The notes beneath the pieces were generated by a model, which saw only the letters and a program-made list of their open reading frames with translations, searched no databases and was not told the DNA's origin. A stretch of 64,000 bases of DNA from an uncultured Bacteroides sp. Lineage in GTDB: Bacteria; Bacteroidota; Bacteroidia; Bacteroidales; Bacteroidaceae. Positions 19,626 through 31,078 of the stretch are shown here, piece after piece (position 1 is the first letter of the stretch; each line of letters begins with the position of its first letter). The position numbers and the translations under genes are program-made. Location: positions 1-64,000 of the forward strand of contig NZ_CANRPM010000003.1 in the NCBI RefSeq assembly GCF_947632445.1, read 5' to 3'.

Positions 19626-20684
19626 ATGAAATTACCCATTATGAAATCTAAAATTATGATACAGAACAAGAAATATCTCGCATGGGCGGGAATCGCAGTG
19701 CTGGCGTTCACGCTTGGTGCCTGTAACGACGATCTGGAAGAGATATATGTGGGCAATATGGATCAATACCAAAAAGCATATATCACCACGGGCGTGAGTT
19801 ATCCCAACGGTTCCCTCTTCAAACTCTCAATGTCATACGGAGAATTGTTGGAGCAAGATGGCAAGTTAGTATTCAATGGTGAAAAAAAGCTGAAGATCTC
19901 AAGTGGTGCGAATGCAGAGACCGACTTCTTTTTCCGCACGACTTTTCCTGTCAAAACACAGGTCTCAGGTACTCTTGCCTTAAGTACCGATGCCGATAAG
20001 TTTGTAGAACAGTACAATGGCGAACGTGAATTGGATGAAGAGACTGGTTACAGACTCCTTCCGTCAGAGTGGTACACGTTAGAGGGTAGTCATGCCACTA
20101 TCGCGGCCGGTCAAAAAGAGGCCGTGATTCGGTTTGTCCCCAATATGGATATCCTGTGGGATCCGGGGAAATACATATTGCCACTCTCTTTTACGCTGGA
20201 TGCGGACTCACCGGTCAGCCTGAGCGAAAATCAGTCAAGTCTCTGTCTTGTTTTTCAAATCAATCCGCCATCAGGTGAATACTATGAGGGAAGTCGTTTG
20301 TTGACACCTGGCGAATATAAGGTAATCCCCATTACTGGCAGCACCAAACCGACTGACACCACATACGAATTGGCTTTCGACCAAAATCCGGACACGTGGT
20401 GGGACTTTTACGGTGATTCCACGGTGGAAATAGAATTCAATGAACCTCAATATCTCTCACACATATCTGTAATGAATTGTGGCTATTATTTCTATGTTTT
20501 GGCGAAAGCGGAAGGAGAAACTACTTTCAAAAGTAAAGGATTCTATGCGAGTGCGAGTAATGTAGTGTATACCGTAAATATGAAAACAAGTTTTGGGATA
20601 GACCCGAGCAAAAAAGTGGATAGGGTGAGAATCAGAATATTTTATACCAGTATTTCCGATGTTTATTTTCTTGTACATGACTAA
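19626..20684 (+). CDS. DUF1735 plus discoidin-like (F5/8 type C) surface lipoprotein
   Basis: Lipobox LGACND; YELAFDQNPDTWWDFYGDSTVEIEFNEPQYLSHISV. Confidence 0.65.
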   Translation: MKLPIMKSKIMIQNKKYLAWAGIAVLAFTLGACNDDLEEIYVGNMDQYQKAYITTGVSYPNGSLFKLSMSYGELLEQDGKLVFNGEKKLKISSGANAETDFFFRTTFPVKTQVSGTLALSTDADKFVEQYNGERELDEETGYRLLPSEWYTLEGSHATIAAGQKEAVIRFVPNMDILWDPGKYILPLSFTLDADSPVSLSENQSSLCLVFQINPPSGEYYEGSRLLTPGEYKVIPITGSTKPTDTTYELAFDQNPDTWWDFYGDSTVEIEFNEPQYLSHISVMNCGYYFYVLAKAEGETTFKSKGFYASASNVVYTVNMKTSFGIDPSKKVDRVRIRIFYTSISDVYFLVHD

Positions 20685-20705
20685 TGTATTAAAACACTAA
20701 AAAAG

Positions 20706-22175
20706 ATGATTAAGAGAATACATAAAACAGGATTATGGATGTTGCTGGGCTTGATGACAGGTGGGTTCGGCAGCTCCTGCGACGACAATAGCGAGATTAT
20801 TTATAAGGATTCCGAAACGGACGACCCGATCGTTACACGGTTGAATGTTTCACCGAGAAACATCGAGTTGGCTTTCACCGATGAGGAGGAATTCACTGTG
20901 GCCGTGCGACCCGTCTCTTCGAAAATCGAGTGGGAGTCGAGTAATCCCGAAATTGCCTATGTCGATGAGAATAACAGAATTATTCCCGTAGGAGTCGGCA
21001 GCGTCGAATTTACAGCCAAAGCCGGCGATTTAACCGACAAGGTCACAGCCACGATTCACTCCTCCATCATAGTAGATGACTATGCATTCATGGAAAAGGG
21101 TACGAGGGGCAATGTTCCGACCTTGCAAATTGTTCCAGAAAGCACTCAGTACACCATTACGAGTGGGAATGAGAATGCTGTTTCGGTCTCGGGATCTCAA
21201 ATTTCAGCAGTTGAGGGAGGTATTTCCAGACTCAGCATTCATACTGAAGACGGACAAAGCCGGGATATTGTCATCGGCGTTACCGATGAAGGACATACTT
21301 TAAAGGCTGGAAAAGGCGAGGCGTATTTTTATGACGGTACGGCGCTTGGACATCCGGGATACGATATTGCGGTTCTGGCCCTTTCTGAAAATGATGTCAC
21401 TTATACCGATGGCGGGCAGTGGGGAGGTACTGGAAAAGGATTATTTCTTAAACTCTACTGTGATAGCCAGCAAGGGACGATTCCCAATGGTATATATACT
21501 CCTGGAGATGGTGAATTCAATTATTATAACTCGTTATCGTATCTCATTGATGCCGAAACAAATGTAAAAGAAACCATCTCTTATGGCGATGTCGACATTG
21601 CTTCAGACGGTGTTACTGCAAAACTCATTGCCGGTTCCAACGCCTATATCGTGAACTTTTCCGGGAAGCGGACCGAAAAGCCGCACCAATATGCATACGA
21701 TTCTAAAAACGACACATACACCAATGATAATTTTATAAAAGGTAGCGTTAGCATTGACCATAATGGTACAATGTTCTACGGCGGATACGGCAATGGATGG
21801 AGATTTCAGATTTATCTTACGAGTTCCGACTATATACAGATTATGATATGGTCAAGAGACACCAACAAAATTGATGAAGAATATCCGCTTAACGGTGGAT
21901 TTTGCGAACAGGGAACTATCGGATGTATGGGGTATGGTTACACATCCCTTCTGTATTCCAACCGCACGTCATCTTATTTCTCTTCGGGCGGCACGTTCCG
22001 TACACCCGGATTCGCTCGCGAGGATAAAAAAATCATTTTGGGTTTTGAGGGAACTTTTAACTATTCACTCAGCGAAAATGTCAACGAAATCGGTGAACAG
22101 CGAACGTTACCAGGCTCCATCACTCTGAATGTCTCTCAATATGAATTCAATATTAGCTCAGAACGAGGAGGTTAA
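20706..22175 (+). CDS. Surface lipoprotein with Big_2 Ig-like domain
   Basis: VAVRPVSSKIEWESSNPEIAYVDENNRIIPVGVGSVEFTAKAGD is a Big_2 pattern; lipobox GSSCDD. Confidence 0.7.
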   Translation: MIKRIHKTGLWMLLGLMTGGFGSSCDDNSEIIYKDSETDDPIVTRLNVSPRNIELAFTDEEEFTVAVRPVSSKIEWESSNPEIAYVDENNRIIPVGVGSVEFTAKAGDLTDKVTATIHSSIIVDDYAFMEKGTRGNVPTLQIVPESTQYTITSGNENAVSVSGSQISAVEGGISRLSIHTEDGQSRDIVIGVTDEGHTLKAGKGEAYFYDGTALGHPGYDIAVLALSENDVTYTDGGQWGGTGKGLFLKLYCDSQQGTIPNGIYTPGDGEFNYYNSLSYLIDAETNVKETISYGDVDIASDGVTAKLIAGSNAYIVNFSGKRTEKPHQYAYDSKNDTYTNDNFIKGSVSIDHNGTMFYGGYGNGWRFQIYLTSSDYIQIMIWSRDTNKIDEEYPLNGGFCEQGTIGCMGYGYTSLLYSNRTSSYFSSGGTFRTPGFAREDKKIILGFEGTFNYSLSENVNEIGEQRTLPGSITLNVSQYEFNISSERGG

Positions 22176-22289
22176 TCGAGCAGGGGGTAACAAGAATAGT
22201 TATTCGTATCAGGAAAAGTTCGACACCTGTCGGAAGTGGCCATTTTGTGACTTCTGACATGTACACCGAACTTCATATAACAGGAGCCA

Positions 22290-22318
22290 TCCGTGAAATT
22301 AAACACGGATGGCTTTTA
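22290..22318 (+). terminator. Intrinsic terminator of the GH18 locus
   Basis: gccatccgtg-aaattaaa-cacggatggctttta. Confidence 0.75.
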
Positions 22319-22374
22319 CTATGTAAATTCAACAATATTAGTGACGGCGTCTCCGGTTTCATTTTTTCGCTAAT

Positions 22375-22397
22375 AATTCATCGAATCCACGTTAAAT
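22375..22397 (+). repeat. Degenerate MITE-end motif aattcatcgaatccacgttaaat
   Basis: Same family as 11726-11749 and 51800-51821, same orientation. Confidence 0.5.
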
Positions 22398-22975
22398 CAA
22401 ATGGACTTTAAGAATTTGCAAAGCTTCTGTGTAGCCTTGGTTCGGTGACTGATTTTGTTCTTTTCTGCATTACCCATTTCTGCAAAGGTCTGGGTATAGC
22501 CTTCGGGCACGAAGATGGGGTCATAGCCGAAGCCGGAAGTTCCTTTTCGTGTCTTAGTAATCTTTCCTCGAACTATGCCTTCGAACAAATGTTCTTTTCC
22601 GTCGATAATCAGGGCGAAAACAGTGTGGAACTGAGCTTTGCGGTTCTCTATGCCTTCCAAGTCCTGAAGCAACTTTTTCATATTGGCTTCGGAGTTGTGG
22701 GAATCGCCTGCATAACGGGCCGAATAGATGCCTGGCGCACCGTTCAACGCCTCTACTTCGAGGCCGGTATCATCGGCAAAGCAGTCCATGTGATAGTTTT
22801 CGTAAATATATCGTGCCTTTATCAAGGCGTTTCCTGCTAAGGTGTCAGCCGTTTCGGGAATGTCTGTCTGGCAGTTGATGTCCTTCATACTGAGAATTCC
22901 TATCTTGTCACCTACGATGTCTTTTACTTCTTCCAGCTTGTGGGCATTGTTAGTTGCAAAAACATATTTCTTCAT
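22397..22975 (-). CDS. rdgB: XTP/dITP pyrophosphatase (RdgB/HAM1)
   Basis: [57 protein letters not shown]. Confidence 0.93.
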   Translation of the reverse strand: MKKYVFATNNAHKLEEVKDIVGDKIGILSMKDINCQTDIPETADTLAGNALIKARYIYENYHMDCFADDTGLEVEALNGAPGIYSARYAGDSHNSEANMKKLLQDLEGIENRKAQFHTVFALIIDGKEHLFEGIVRGKITKTRKGTSGFGYDPIFVPEGYTQTFAEMGNAEKNKISHRTKATQKLCKFLKSI

Positions 22976-22989
22976 ATTCTTGATAGAAA

Positions 22990-23892
22990 TTATTTTTTTT
23001 TCAGTTTATCGAACCCTTCGCCATATACACCGATGACTGAACTTTGCGAGATAAAGGCATTTGGGTCGATGTCCTTGACCAGACGGAAGATTTCGACAGA
23101 CTGACGCTTGTAGGCAAGAACGACCAGTACCTTGACGTGGTCCTTGCTATACCAGCCTATACCGTCGAGTACCGTCACGCCGCGGTGGGTTTCCTTGATG
23201 ATGCGGTCGGCTATTTTTTCGTATTCTTTGGAGAAAATAAGGAATTGAACCGATTGGCGGGCACTGTTCACGACGTAGTCGAGTACAAAGCCGATGACGA
23301 ACAACGTCACAAAACCGAATATCACACGACGCCAGTCATGGAAGATGAAGTAGCATGAGCTGATGATAACGATGTCGCAAGCCATAATCATACGCCCTAA
23401 CGTCACGTCGCGATACTTGTTGATGATGGCGGCGATAATATCCGTTCCGCCCGTACTTCCGTTGCAGTTGAACACGATACCGAGGCCTAAACCGCACATA
23501 ACCGCACCGATGAGGCAGGCCATGGAGTCCTGTCCCGGCCCCAATAATTGTGGAAATGTACCGTCGGGGTTCTTCACTAACCATTGGAAGAATTCCAGCA
23601 GAATGGTCAGCATGAAGATGGCATAGGTTGTTTTAATGCTGAATTTTGGGCCCAGTATTTTGATAGCAAAGGTCATCAGTACGGCATTGATGAGGAAGTA
23701 GGAGTACTGGATAGGGAAGCCGGTGGCATAATAAATGATGGCCCCGATACCTGTAGTTCCACCTGTCGTAATCTGATAGGGAAGCAGGAAAGCTGCCCAT
23801 GCCAGTGAATAGCTGGTAAGTCCGAGAGTAATCATGAAATAGTCTTTCAGTTCCCTCATCAGTATGGCTTTGTTCGGTTTACTAAGATGCAT
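22990..23892 (-). CDS. YitT-family membrane protein (DUF2179)
   Basis: [53 protein letters not shown]. Confidence 0.9.
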   Translation of the reverse strand: MHLSKPNKAILMRELKDYFMITLGLTSYSLAWAAFLLPYQITTGGTTGIGAIIYYATGFPIQYSYFLINAVLMTFAIKILGPKFSIKTTYAIFMLTILLEFFQWLVKNPDGTFPQLLGPGQDSMACLIGAVMCGLGLGIVFNCNGSTGGTDIIAAIINKYRDVTLGRMIMACDIVIISSCYFIFHDWRRVIFGFVTLFVIGFVLDYVVNSARQSVQFLIFSKEYEKIADRIIKETHRGVTVLDGIGWYSKDHVKVLVVLAYKRQSVEIFRLVKDIDPNAFISQSSVIGVYGEGFDKLKKK

Positions 23893-23903
23893 AGTTTACG
23901 GCT

Positions 23904-26741
23904 TTATTTTACTACGATATTCACAATTTTCTTTGGCACGACGATGACTTTCACAACTGATTTACCCTCCATCCACTTGGCTGAGCGTTCGTCGATCAGT
24001 ACTTCTGCCTGGATGGCATCCGAAGCAGCATCAGCGGGAAACTCCTTGTTGAAGCGCGCCTTGCCATTGAAGGAGATGGTGTAGTTCACGGTGTTTTCCA
24101 CCAAGTATTCCTCGTTGTAGGTGGGCCAATGGGCGTCGCATACGGAACCGGCATTATTCAGTAGCTTCCACAATTCCTCGCAGACGTGGGGAGCGAAAGG
24201 AGCCAGCACTACAATCAGTTGGTTCAGGATTTCCTTCTTGCTGCATTTCAGGGACGAAAGCTCGTTGACGCAGATCATAAAGGCACTGATGCTGGTATTA
24301 TATGAGAAAGTTTCAATGTCGTTCGTCACCTTCTTAATGAGCTTGTGAAGCGACTTCAGTTCATCCTTAGTGGCCGCTTCGTCGGTCACGAGATACTGGC
24401 CTGAACGGTCGTAGAAGAGCGACCAGAATTTCTTAAAGAAGCGGTGAACGCCGTCGATACCGTTCGTGTCCCAGGGTTTGGACTGCTCTACCGGGCCGAG
24501 GAACATCTCGTACATGCGTAACGTATCGGCGCCATATTTCTCGACAATCATGTCGGGATTTACGACATTGAACATAGATTTCGACATTTTCTCTATCGCC
24601 CAACCGCAGATGTACTTCCCGTCTTCAAGGATAAACTCTGCGGTGTCGTATTCAGGACGCCAGTTTTTGAAGGCTTCCACGTCGAGGACGTCGTTCGATA
24701 CGATATTTACATCTACGTGGAGCGGAGTAGTTTCGTACTGATCTTTAAGACCCAGCGATACGAAGGTGTTGGTATCTTTGATGCGATATACGAAGTTGCT
24801 TCGTCCCTGGATCATGCCCTGGTTCACCAATTTTTGGAAAGGTTCTTCTACGGCGGAGATATTCAGGTCGTGCAGAAACTTATTCCAGAAGCGGGAATAG
24901 ATTAAATGGCCGGTGGCATGTTCCGTACCGCCTACGTAGAGGTCTACGTTCTTCCAATAGGCATCCACTTTCGGGTCTACCAATGCCGTGTGATTGCGTG
25001 GATCCATGTAGCGTAAATAGTAGGCGCTGGAGCCTGCAAATCCCGGCATAGTGTTCAGTTCGAGGGGGAAAACGGTCTGGTTATCAATCTTGCTGTTTTC
25101 TACTACGCAGTTGTTTACTGTATCCCAAGCCCACTTTGTGGCATGTCCCAATGGAGGTTCACCTGTTTCGGTAGGAAGGAACTTGGCCACTTCGGGCAGT
25201 TCCAGCGGCAAACTGCTTTCGGGAATCATGTAGGGCATGTTGTCTTTATAGTAAACGGGGAACGGTTCGCCCCAATAACGTTGGCGGCTGAAGATGGCGT
25301 CGCGCAGACGATAGTTTACCTTGACACGGCCCAAATGGTGTTCTTTGACGTATTTCTTGGTAGCGGCGATGGCTTCCTTAATGGTAAGTCCGTTCAGCGA
25401 AAGGCTGCAATAGGGAGTAGTGCCGGCCTTCGGTGAGTTGCAGACGATGCCTTCCTTGGCGTCGAAGCTTTCTTCGCTCACATCACAACCCTCGACTAAC
25501 GGACGGATTTCCAAGCCGAAATGCTTGGCAAAAGCGTAGTCACGCGAGTCGTGGGCAGGCACAGCCATGATGGCACCCGTACCATATCCGGCCAGTACAT
25601 AGTCGCTGATCCAAATGGGTACGGCCTCTCCTGTGAAAGGATTGATGGCATACGAACCCGAAAAGACGCCCGTCACACTGCGGTCGCTGATGCGTTCGCG
25701 CTCTGTACGCTTCTTGGTGCGGTCTAAATAGGCTTCCACTTCGGCCTTTTGGGCTTCGGTTGTTACCTGAAGAACCAGCTCGCTTTCAGGCGCCAGCACC
25801 ATAAACGTTACGCCAAACATTGTATCGGCACGGGTAGTAAAGATAGTGAACTCCAAATCGCTGTCCTTTACTTTGAACTGAACTTCGGTACCTTCCGAGC
25901 GACCTATCCAGTTACGCTGTGTTTCCTTCAGCGAGTCGGTCCAGTCGATGGTCTCTAATCCGTCGAGAAGACGCTGGGCGTAGGCCGATACGCGCAGACA
26001 CCATTGGCGCATCTTCTTCTGAACAACGGGATAACCGCCGCGTTCCGATACACCGTCCACCACTTCGTCGTTGGCCAATACGGTACCCAGTTGCGGACAC
26101 CAGTTCACCATGGTTTCGCCTAAGTAGGCAATTCGGTAGTTCATCAATGTTTCCTGCTGCCGCTTTTCACTCATGGCCTTCCATTCGTCGGCCGTGAAAC
26201 TCAGTTCCTCGCTGCAGGCCACGTCCAAACCTTCGGTGCCGTTGGCTTCGAAAGCCTTCACCAATTGGACGATGGGTTGTGCCTTTTGCAGCTTGTTGTC
26301 GTAGTAGCTCTGGAACATCTGCTGGAAAGTCCATTGCGTCCAGTGGTAGTATTCAGGATCGCAGGTGCGTATCTCGCGGTTCCAGTCGAATGAGAAGCCT
26401 ATCTTGTCGAGCTGTTCGCGATAGCGGTTGATATTGTTGACGGTGGTAATTGCAGGGTGTTGACCGGTCTGGATGGCATATTGTTCGGCAGGCAGACCGT
26501 AGGCATCGTAGCCCATGGGGTTCAGTACGTTGAAGCCTTGCAGTCGTTTGTAGCGGGCGTAAATGTCCGAAGCGATGTAGCCCAGCGGATGTCCCACATG
26601 CAAACCTGCGCCTGAAGGGTAGGGGAACATGTTCAGTACATAGAATTTCTGTTTCGTATCGTCTTCCGTTACCTGATAGGTCTTATTGTCTATCCATTGT
26701 TTCTGCCATTTCTTTTCAATCTCCCTGAAATTGTATTCCAT
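23904..26741 (-). CDS. leuS: Leucyl-tRNA synthetase
   Basis: [18 protein letters not shown] (HIGH region), [13 protein letters not shown] (KMSKS). Confidence 0.96.
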   Translation of the reverse strand: MEYNFREIEKKWQKQWIDNKTYQVTEDDTKQKFYVLNMFPYPSGAGLHVGHPLGYIASDIYARYKRLQGFNVLNPMGYDAYGLPAEQYAIQTGQHPAITTVNNINRYREQLDKIGFSFDWNREIRTCDPEYYHWTQWTFQQMFQSYYDNKLQKAQPIVQLVKAFEANGTEGLDVACSEELSFTADEWKAMSEKRQQETLMNYRIAYLGETMVNWCPQLGTVLANDEVVDGVSERGGYPVVQKKMRQWCLRVSAYAQRLLDGLETIDWTDSLKETQRNWIGRSEGTEVQFKVKDSDLEFTIFTTRADTMFGVTFMVLAPESELVLQVTTEAQKAEVEAYLDRTKKRTERERISDRSVTGVFSGSYAINPFTGEAVPIWISDYVLAGYGTGAIMAVPAHDSRDYAFAKHFGLEIRPLVEGCDVSEESFDAKEGIVCNSPKAGTTPYCSLSLNGLTIKEAIAATKKYVKEHHLGRVKVNYRLRDAIFSRQRYWGEPFPVYYKDNMPYMIPESSLPLELPEVAKFLPTETGEPPLGHATKWAWDTVNNCVVENSKIDNQTVFPLELNTMPGFAGSSAYYLRYMDPRNHTALVDPKVDAYWKNVDLYVGGTEHATGHLIYSRFWNKFLHDLNISAVEEPFQKLVNQGMIQGRSNFVYRIKDTNTFVSLGLKDQYETTPLHVDVNIVSNDVLDVEAFKNWRPEYDTAEFILEDGKYICGWAIEKMSKSMFNVVNPDMIVEKYGADTLRMYEMFLGPVEQSKPWDTNGIDGVHRFFKKFWSLFYDRSGQYLVTDEAATKDELKSLHKLIKKVTNDIETFSYNTSISAFMICVNELSSLKCSKKEILNQLIVVLAPFAPHVCEELWKLLNNAGSVCDAHWPTYNEEYLVENTVNYTISFNGKARFNKEFPADAASDAIQAEVLIDERSAKWMEGKSVVKVIVVPKKIVNIVVK

Positions 26742-26936
26742 ACTGATATCTGTTAATAATTTACTGAAAACGTGTTTATATCTTCTTATTTCGGTTTATA
26801 AGATGGTTAATAAAACGTTGCAAATGTACAGGTTTATTTTCAGATTTGCCCATCAAGCCGATAAAAAATATGGGGTTGCGGGCATACGTTGCTTACTTTT
26901 CTCCTAATTTTGCGCTCGAAACAGGAATATTCACTT

Positions 26937-27893
26937 ATGGATACAGCAAAGATGAAAGGCCATGCTGCGATGCTGGCGGCTAACAGTATGTGGGGACTGA
27001 TGGCCCCGCTGGCCAAGTTCGTTATGATAGGAGGGGCGGTCAGTTCGCTGGTAATGACTGACTTGCGCGTCTTCGGAGCAATGGTTCTCTTTTGGATTTT
27101 TTCCTTTTTCCAGAAACCAGAGCATGTGGATCACAAGGACTTGATGAAACTCTTTGCAGCTTCGCTTCTGGCTATTGTGTTCAATCAGGGAAGTTATATC
27201 TTCGGTGTAGGGCTGACTTCGCCTGTCGATGCTTCCATCATCACGACCAGTATGCCGCTCATCGCCATGATATTGGCGGCTATATTCTTGAAAGAACCTA
27301 TTACGGGGCGGAAGATATTGGGCATCGCTGTGGGCGCATCGGGCGCGTTACTGCTCATTTTAGGAAGTTCACAAGCGGCGGCCGGTGCGGCAGTGAAGGG
27401 CGACAATCCTGTGCTGGGCGACGTGTTTGTGCTCTTGGCGCAGTGCAGTTATGCTTTCTATTTTGTGTTGTTCAAGAATTTCGTGACTAAGTATTCGGCA
27501 GTGACGGTGATGAAATGGATGTTCACCTACGCCTTCATCTGTCTGCTGCCTTTCTCGTATAACAGCCTTCTGGCTACCGATTGGCTGGCACTCGACGGAG
27601 CTCGCATAGCCTCCATCCTTTTCGTGGTGGCAGGCGCTACGTTCCTTAGTTATATTTTGATTATCGTAGGTCAGAAAAACCTGCGCCCGACGGTGGCAGG
27701 CATGTATAACTATATCCAGCCGTTAGTCGCCACGATTGTGGCCATCTGTTGGGGCATGGACAGCTTTAACCTGACGAAAATACTTTCTGTCGTGATGATT
27801 TTCGGCGGCGTCTGGCTGGTGACCTCCAGTCGCAGCCGGGCCGAGATGGAAGCTGATGAATTGGAAAGACAGGCGAAAAACGTGGATAAATAA
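26937..27893 (+). CDS. EamA/DMT-family transporter
   Basis: Two EamA repeats (MLAANSMWGLMAPLAKF...; LGDVFVLLAQCSYAFYFVLFK). Start chosen at MDTAKMK. Confidence 0.85.
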   Translation: MDTAKMKGHAAMLAANSMWGLMAPLAKFVMIGGAVSSLVMTDLRVFGAMVLFWIFSFFQKPEHVDHKDLMKLFAASLLAIVFNQGSYIFGVGLTSPVDASIITTSMPLIAMILAAIFLKEPITGRKILGIAVGASGALLLILGSSQAAAGAAVKGDNPVLGDVFVLLAQCSYAFYFVLFKNFVTKYSAVTVMKWMFTYAFICLLPFSYNSLLATDWLALDGARIASILFVVAGATFLSYILIIVGQKNLRPTVAGMYNYIQPLVATIVAICWGMDSFNLTKILSVVMIFGGVWLVTSSRSRAEMEADELERQAKNVDK

Positions 27894-27914
27894 GTAGAAA
27901 CAGGAGAGGGAACA

Positions 27915-28805
27915 ATGAAGGACGGCAAGAATTTCAAGTGGCATCTGACAGCCATCGTGGTAGTAGGTATTTGGGGCATGACGTTCATTTCGACCCGTGT
28001 GCTGATAGAGAACGGGCTTACGCCGCAGGAGATTTTCCTGTTGCGCTTTCTTATAGCCTATGTAGGCATTTGGTTTATTTCGCCCCGAACCTTGTTTTGC
28101 CGCACGTGGCACGACGAAGGTTGGATGCTGCTGGCAGGCGTAACGGGCGGTTCGCTCTACTTCCTGACGGAGAATACGGCCCTCGAAAAGACGCTTACCA
28201 CAAACGTGGCCTTTATCGTGTGCAGCACACCCCTGCTCACGATGTTGCTGGCGCGGCTCTTCTATCGGAGCGAACGGGCTACATGGAGGTTGGCATGCGG
28301 TTCGTTACTGGCTCTGCTGGGTGTGGGCTTGGTCATTTTCAATGGCAATTTCGTATTGAAGCTCTCTCCGTTGGGCGACGTGCTCTCGCTGACGGCTGCC
28401 CTTTGCTGGGCTTTCTATAGCTTGATTATGCGTCGGGTGGCCGACCGTTACTCCACGATTTTCATTACTCGTAAGGTCTTTTTCTACGGCGTGCTCACCA
28501 TTCTTCCAGCTTTCGCGGTGCGTCCCTGGCAATTTCCGACGGAGGCGTTTGCACGGCCTTCCGTTTGGATGAACCTGTTGTTCCTCAGTGTATTGGCTTC
28601 GTTGGTGTGCTTCGTCGTGTGGAATTTCATCCTGAAACAGCTGGGTACTGTCCGGGCTTCCAATTACATTTATCTGAATCCCATCTTCACATCCATCGGT
28701 GCCCTGCTTTTCTTGGGCGAACCGTTGACAGTCGTAGCCCTGTTGGGTGCGGCCTGTGTGTTGTGTGGAGTTTATTTGGCGGGGAAGAAACAGGCGGGAG
28801 AATGA
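27915..28805 (+). CDS. EamA/DMT-family transporter, tandem paralogue
   Basis: AIVVVGIWGMTFISTRVLIENGLTPQEIFLLRF; LGDVLSLTAALCWAFYSLIMRR. Confidence 0.85.
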   Translation: MKDGKNFKWHLTAIVVVGIWGMTFISTRVLIENGLTPQEIFLLRFLIAYVGIWFISPRTLFCRTWHDEGWMLLAGVTGGSLYFLTENTALEKTLTTNVAFIVCSTPLLTMLLARLFYRSERATWRLACGSLLALLGVGLVIFNGNFVLKLSPLGDVLSLTAALCWAFYSLIMRRVADRYSTIFITRKVFFYGVLTILPAFAVRPWQFPTEAFARPSVWMNLLFLSVLASLVCFVVWNFILKQLGTVRASNYIYLNPIFTSIGALLFLGEPLTVVALLGAACVLCGVYLAGKKQAGE

Positions 28806-29283
28806 TTTTTTTCATGATTTGGCGGATTGTTCGTTTATCAGTGTATTCCCTTTCTTTATGTTGACAATCTTTTCTTTTCGCTGACATCCATGTTTTTCAA
28901 AAAGTGTGGAATAGAAGATTTAGAGGGCTTTTAAGGCCGTTTTTCCCCTGTTTTCAGGTATGTTTGCGTGGTTTTTGGCGGTATTTCCCTTTGTAAATGC
29001 GTTTGTTTTCTCTCGGAAAAGCGGCGGTTTTCTCTTCGTAAAGTATTGCTTTGCGAGGAGAAACAGATACTTTTAGCCTTTTACTCTCCTTTTTTGCTTT
29101 CTTTTATCGGCCTTCGATGTGTATGGCAAGCAAATATTCTTTATATTTGTTGCCACAATTAAATCGAAACCATATGTGCACAATATAATTGCCTTTCTGA
29201 TGGTAGTCGTGTCAATGTGGCCGGCCGCCTCACCGGCAAAGGAAATGATTGAATAACCCTATATATAAATAAAGAATAATACC

Positions 29284-30633
29284 ATGGAAAGATCTCAAGT
29301 TGCCATTATCGGCGGAGGCCCTGCGGGCTATACCGCCGCCGAAGCTGCCGGACGGGCAGGACTGAGTGTTGTACTTTTCGAGAAAAACAGTTTGGGAGGT
29401 GTTTGCCTGAACGAGGGCTGCATTCCCACCAAGACGTTGTTGTATTCGGCCAAGACCTACGACAGCGCGTGCCATGCCTTGAAATATGCTGTGTCGGCCG
29501 AAAACGTGAGTTTCGATCTGCCCAAAATCATCGCCCGCAAGCAGAAAGTGGTGCGCAAGCTGGTGTTGGGTATTAAGGCCAAGCTGACGGCCCACAATGT
29601 AAAGATCGTGACGGGCATGGCCGAAGTGGTGGATAAGAACCATGTACGTTGCGGAGAAGAAGTCTATGAATGTGACAATCTGTTGCTTTGCACCGGCTCA
29701 GAAACGTTCATTCCACCCATCGCAGGTGTGGATACCGTGCCCTACTGGACGCATCGCGATGCGCTCGACAACAAAGAGCTGCCTCACTCGCTGGCCATTA
29801 TCGGCGGCGGAGTCATCGGGATGGAGTTTGCTTCGTTCTTCAACAGCTTGGGCGTGCAGGTGACGGTCATCGAAATGGTGGACGAAATATTGGGCGGCAT
29901 GGACAAGGAACTCTCTGCCCTTCTGCGGGCCGACTATGCCAAGCGGGGCGTGAAGTTCATGCTTAGCACAAAGGTAGTTTCCCTGGCTGCGGCCGAAGGC
30001 GGGCAGGTACAGGTCAATTATGAGAACGCCGAAGGCGCAGGCTCCGTCGTGGCTGAACGTCTGCTGATGAGCGTGGGCCGCCGTCCTGTGACGAAGGGCT
30101 TCGGATTGGAAAACCTTGACCTGAGAAAGACCGAACGAGGCAGCATCGTGGTAGACGAACACATGCAGACTTCCCTGCCCGGTGTCTATGTTTGCGGCGA
30201 TCTGACGGGCTTCTCGCTTCTGGCTCATACCGCTGTGCGTGAGGCCGAAGTGGCCGTGAACCACATTGCGGGCAAGGAAGACAAGATGAGTTACCGTGCT
30301 ATTCCCGGCGTGGTATATACCAATCCTGAGATTGCGGGCGTGGGCGAGACGGAAGAATCGTTGCAGCGGAAAGGTATCGCCTGTCGCGTAGTCAAACTTC
30401 CTATGGCCTATAGCGGCCGCTTCGTGGCGGAAAACGAGGGCTTGAATGGCCTCTGCAAGCTCATCTTGGCTGAGAATGACACCATTTTGGGTGCACATGT
30501 ACTGGGCAATCCTGCCAGTGAAATCATCACACTGGCCGGTATGGCTGTCGAGCTGAAACTCAAGGCCGAGGAGTGGAAGAAGATTGTTTTTCCGCATCCT
30601 ACGGTGGGTGAGATCTTCCGCGAGGCGTTATAA
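29284..30633 (+). CDS. lpdA: Dihydrolipoyl dehydrogenase
   Basis: AIIGGGPAGYTAAEAAGRAG; GGVCLNEGCIPTKTLLYSAK; VYVCGDLTGFSLLAHTAVREAEV. Confidence 0.92.
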   Translation: MERSQVAIIGGGPAGYTAAEAAGRAGLSVVLFEKNSLGGVCLNEGCIPTKTLLYSAKTYDSACHALKYAVSAENVSFDLPKIIARKQKVVRKLVLGIKAKLTAHNVKIVTGMAEVVDKNHVRCGEEVYECDNLLLCTGSETFIPPIAGVDTVPYWTHRDALDNKELPHSLAIIGGGVIGMEFASFFNSLGVQVTVIEMVDEILGGMDKELSALLRADYAKRGVKFMLSTKVVSLAAAEGGQVQVNYENAEGAGSVVAERLLMSVGRRPVTKGFGLENLDLRKTERGSIVVDEHMQTSLPGVYVCGDLTGFSLLAHTAVREAEVAVNHIAGKEDKMSYRAIPGVVYTNPEIAGVGETEESLQRKGIACRVVKLPMAYSGRFVAENEGLNGLCKLILAENDTILGAHVLGNPASEIITLAGMAVELKLKAEEWKKIVFPHPTVGEIFREAL

Positions 30634-30649
30634 GGAAGAAAAGAAATGA

Positions 30650-31078
30650 ATGATGAAAACAGTACGGTTGATAACCTGTAAGGATGCTTTTCAGGCCAAC
30701 CTCATCAAAGGGGCTTTGGAGAATGAAGGCATCGAGTCGGTACTCCACAACGAGAACTTCTCCAATCTCTATCGTGGCATGAGTACCAACTTTACCGGTG
30801 TGGATATTTTGGTATGCGAGGACGACTACGAGGCAGCCCTGCGTCTGCTCGAAAGGAACGGGATGGTGGAGAGCCGTCGGATGTTTTGTCCCCGTTGCGG
30901 TTCGGCAGATGTAAAGTTCCGTTTGCAGAGGCGGCATCGGATACGGGCATTCTTTGCCGTGCTGCTTTCGTCGCTTTCGGGCGGTTCGTTCGGCACAAAT
31001 CATTGGGAGTGCGTCTGCCAGCATTGCGGAGCCGTGTCCGATGCGGCGGAGGCACAGCAGGAAAAGAATAAGGAATAG
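30650..31078 (+). CDS. DUF2007-domain protein
   Basis: LITCKDAFQANLIKGALENEGIESVLHNENFSNLY; FCPRCGSADV zinc ribbon. Confidence 0.75.
   Translation: MMKTVRLITCKDAFQANLIKGALENEGIESVLHNENFSNLYRGMSTNFTGVDILVCEDDYEAALRLLERNGMVESRRMFCPRCGSADVKFRLQRRHRIRAFFAVLLSSLSGGSFGTNHWECVCQHCGAVSDAAEAQQEKNKE

Noticed and set aside
22216-22270. Imperfect inverted repeat gttcg-acacctgtcggaagt / acttctgacatgtacaccgaac
   Set aside because: Too many mismatches to separate from chance; the adjacent perfect hairpin at 22290-22318 explains termination.
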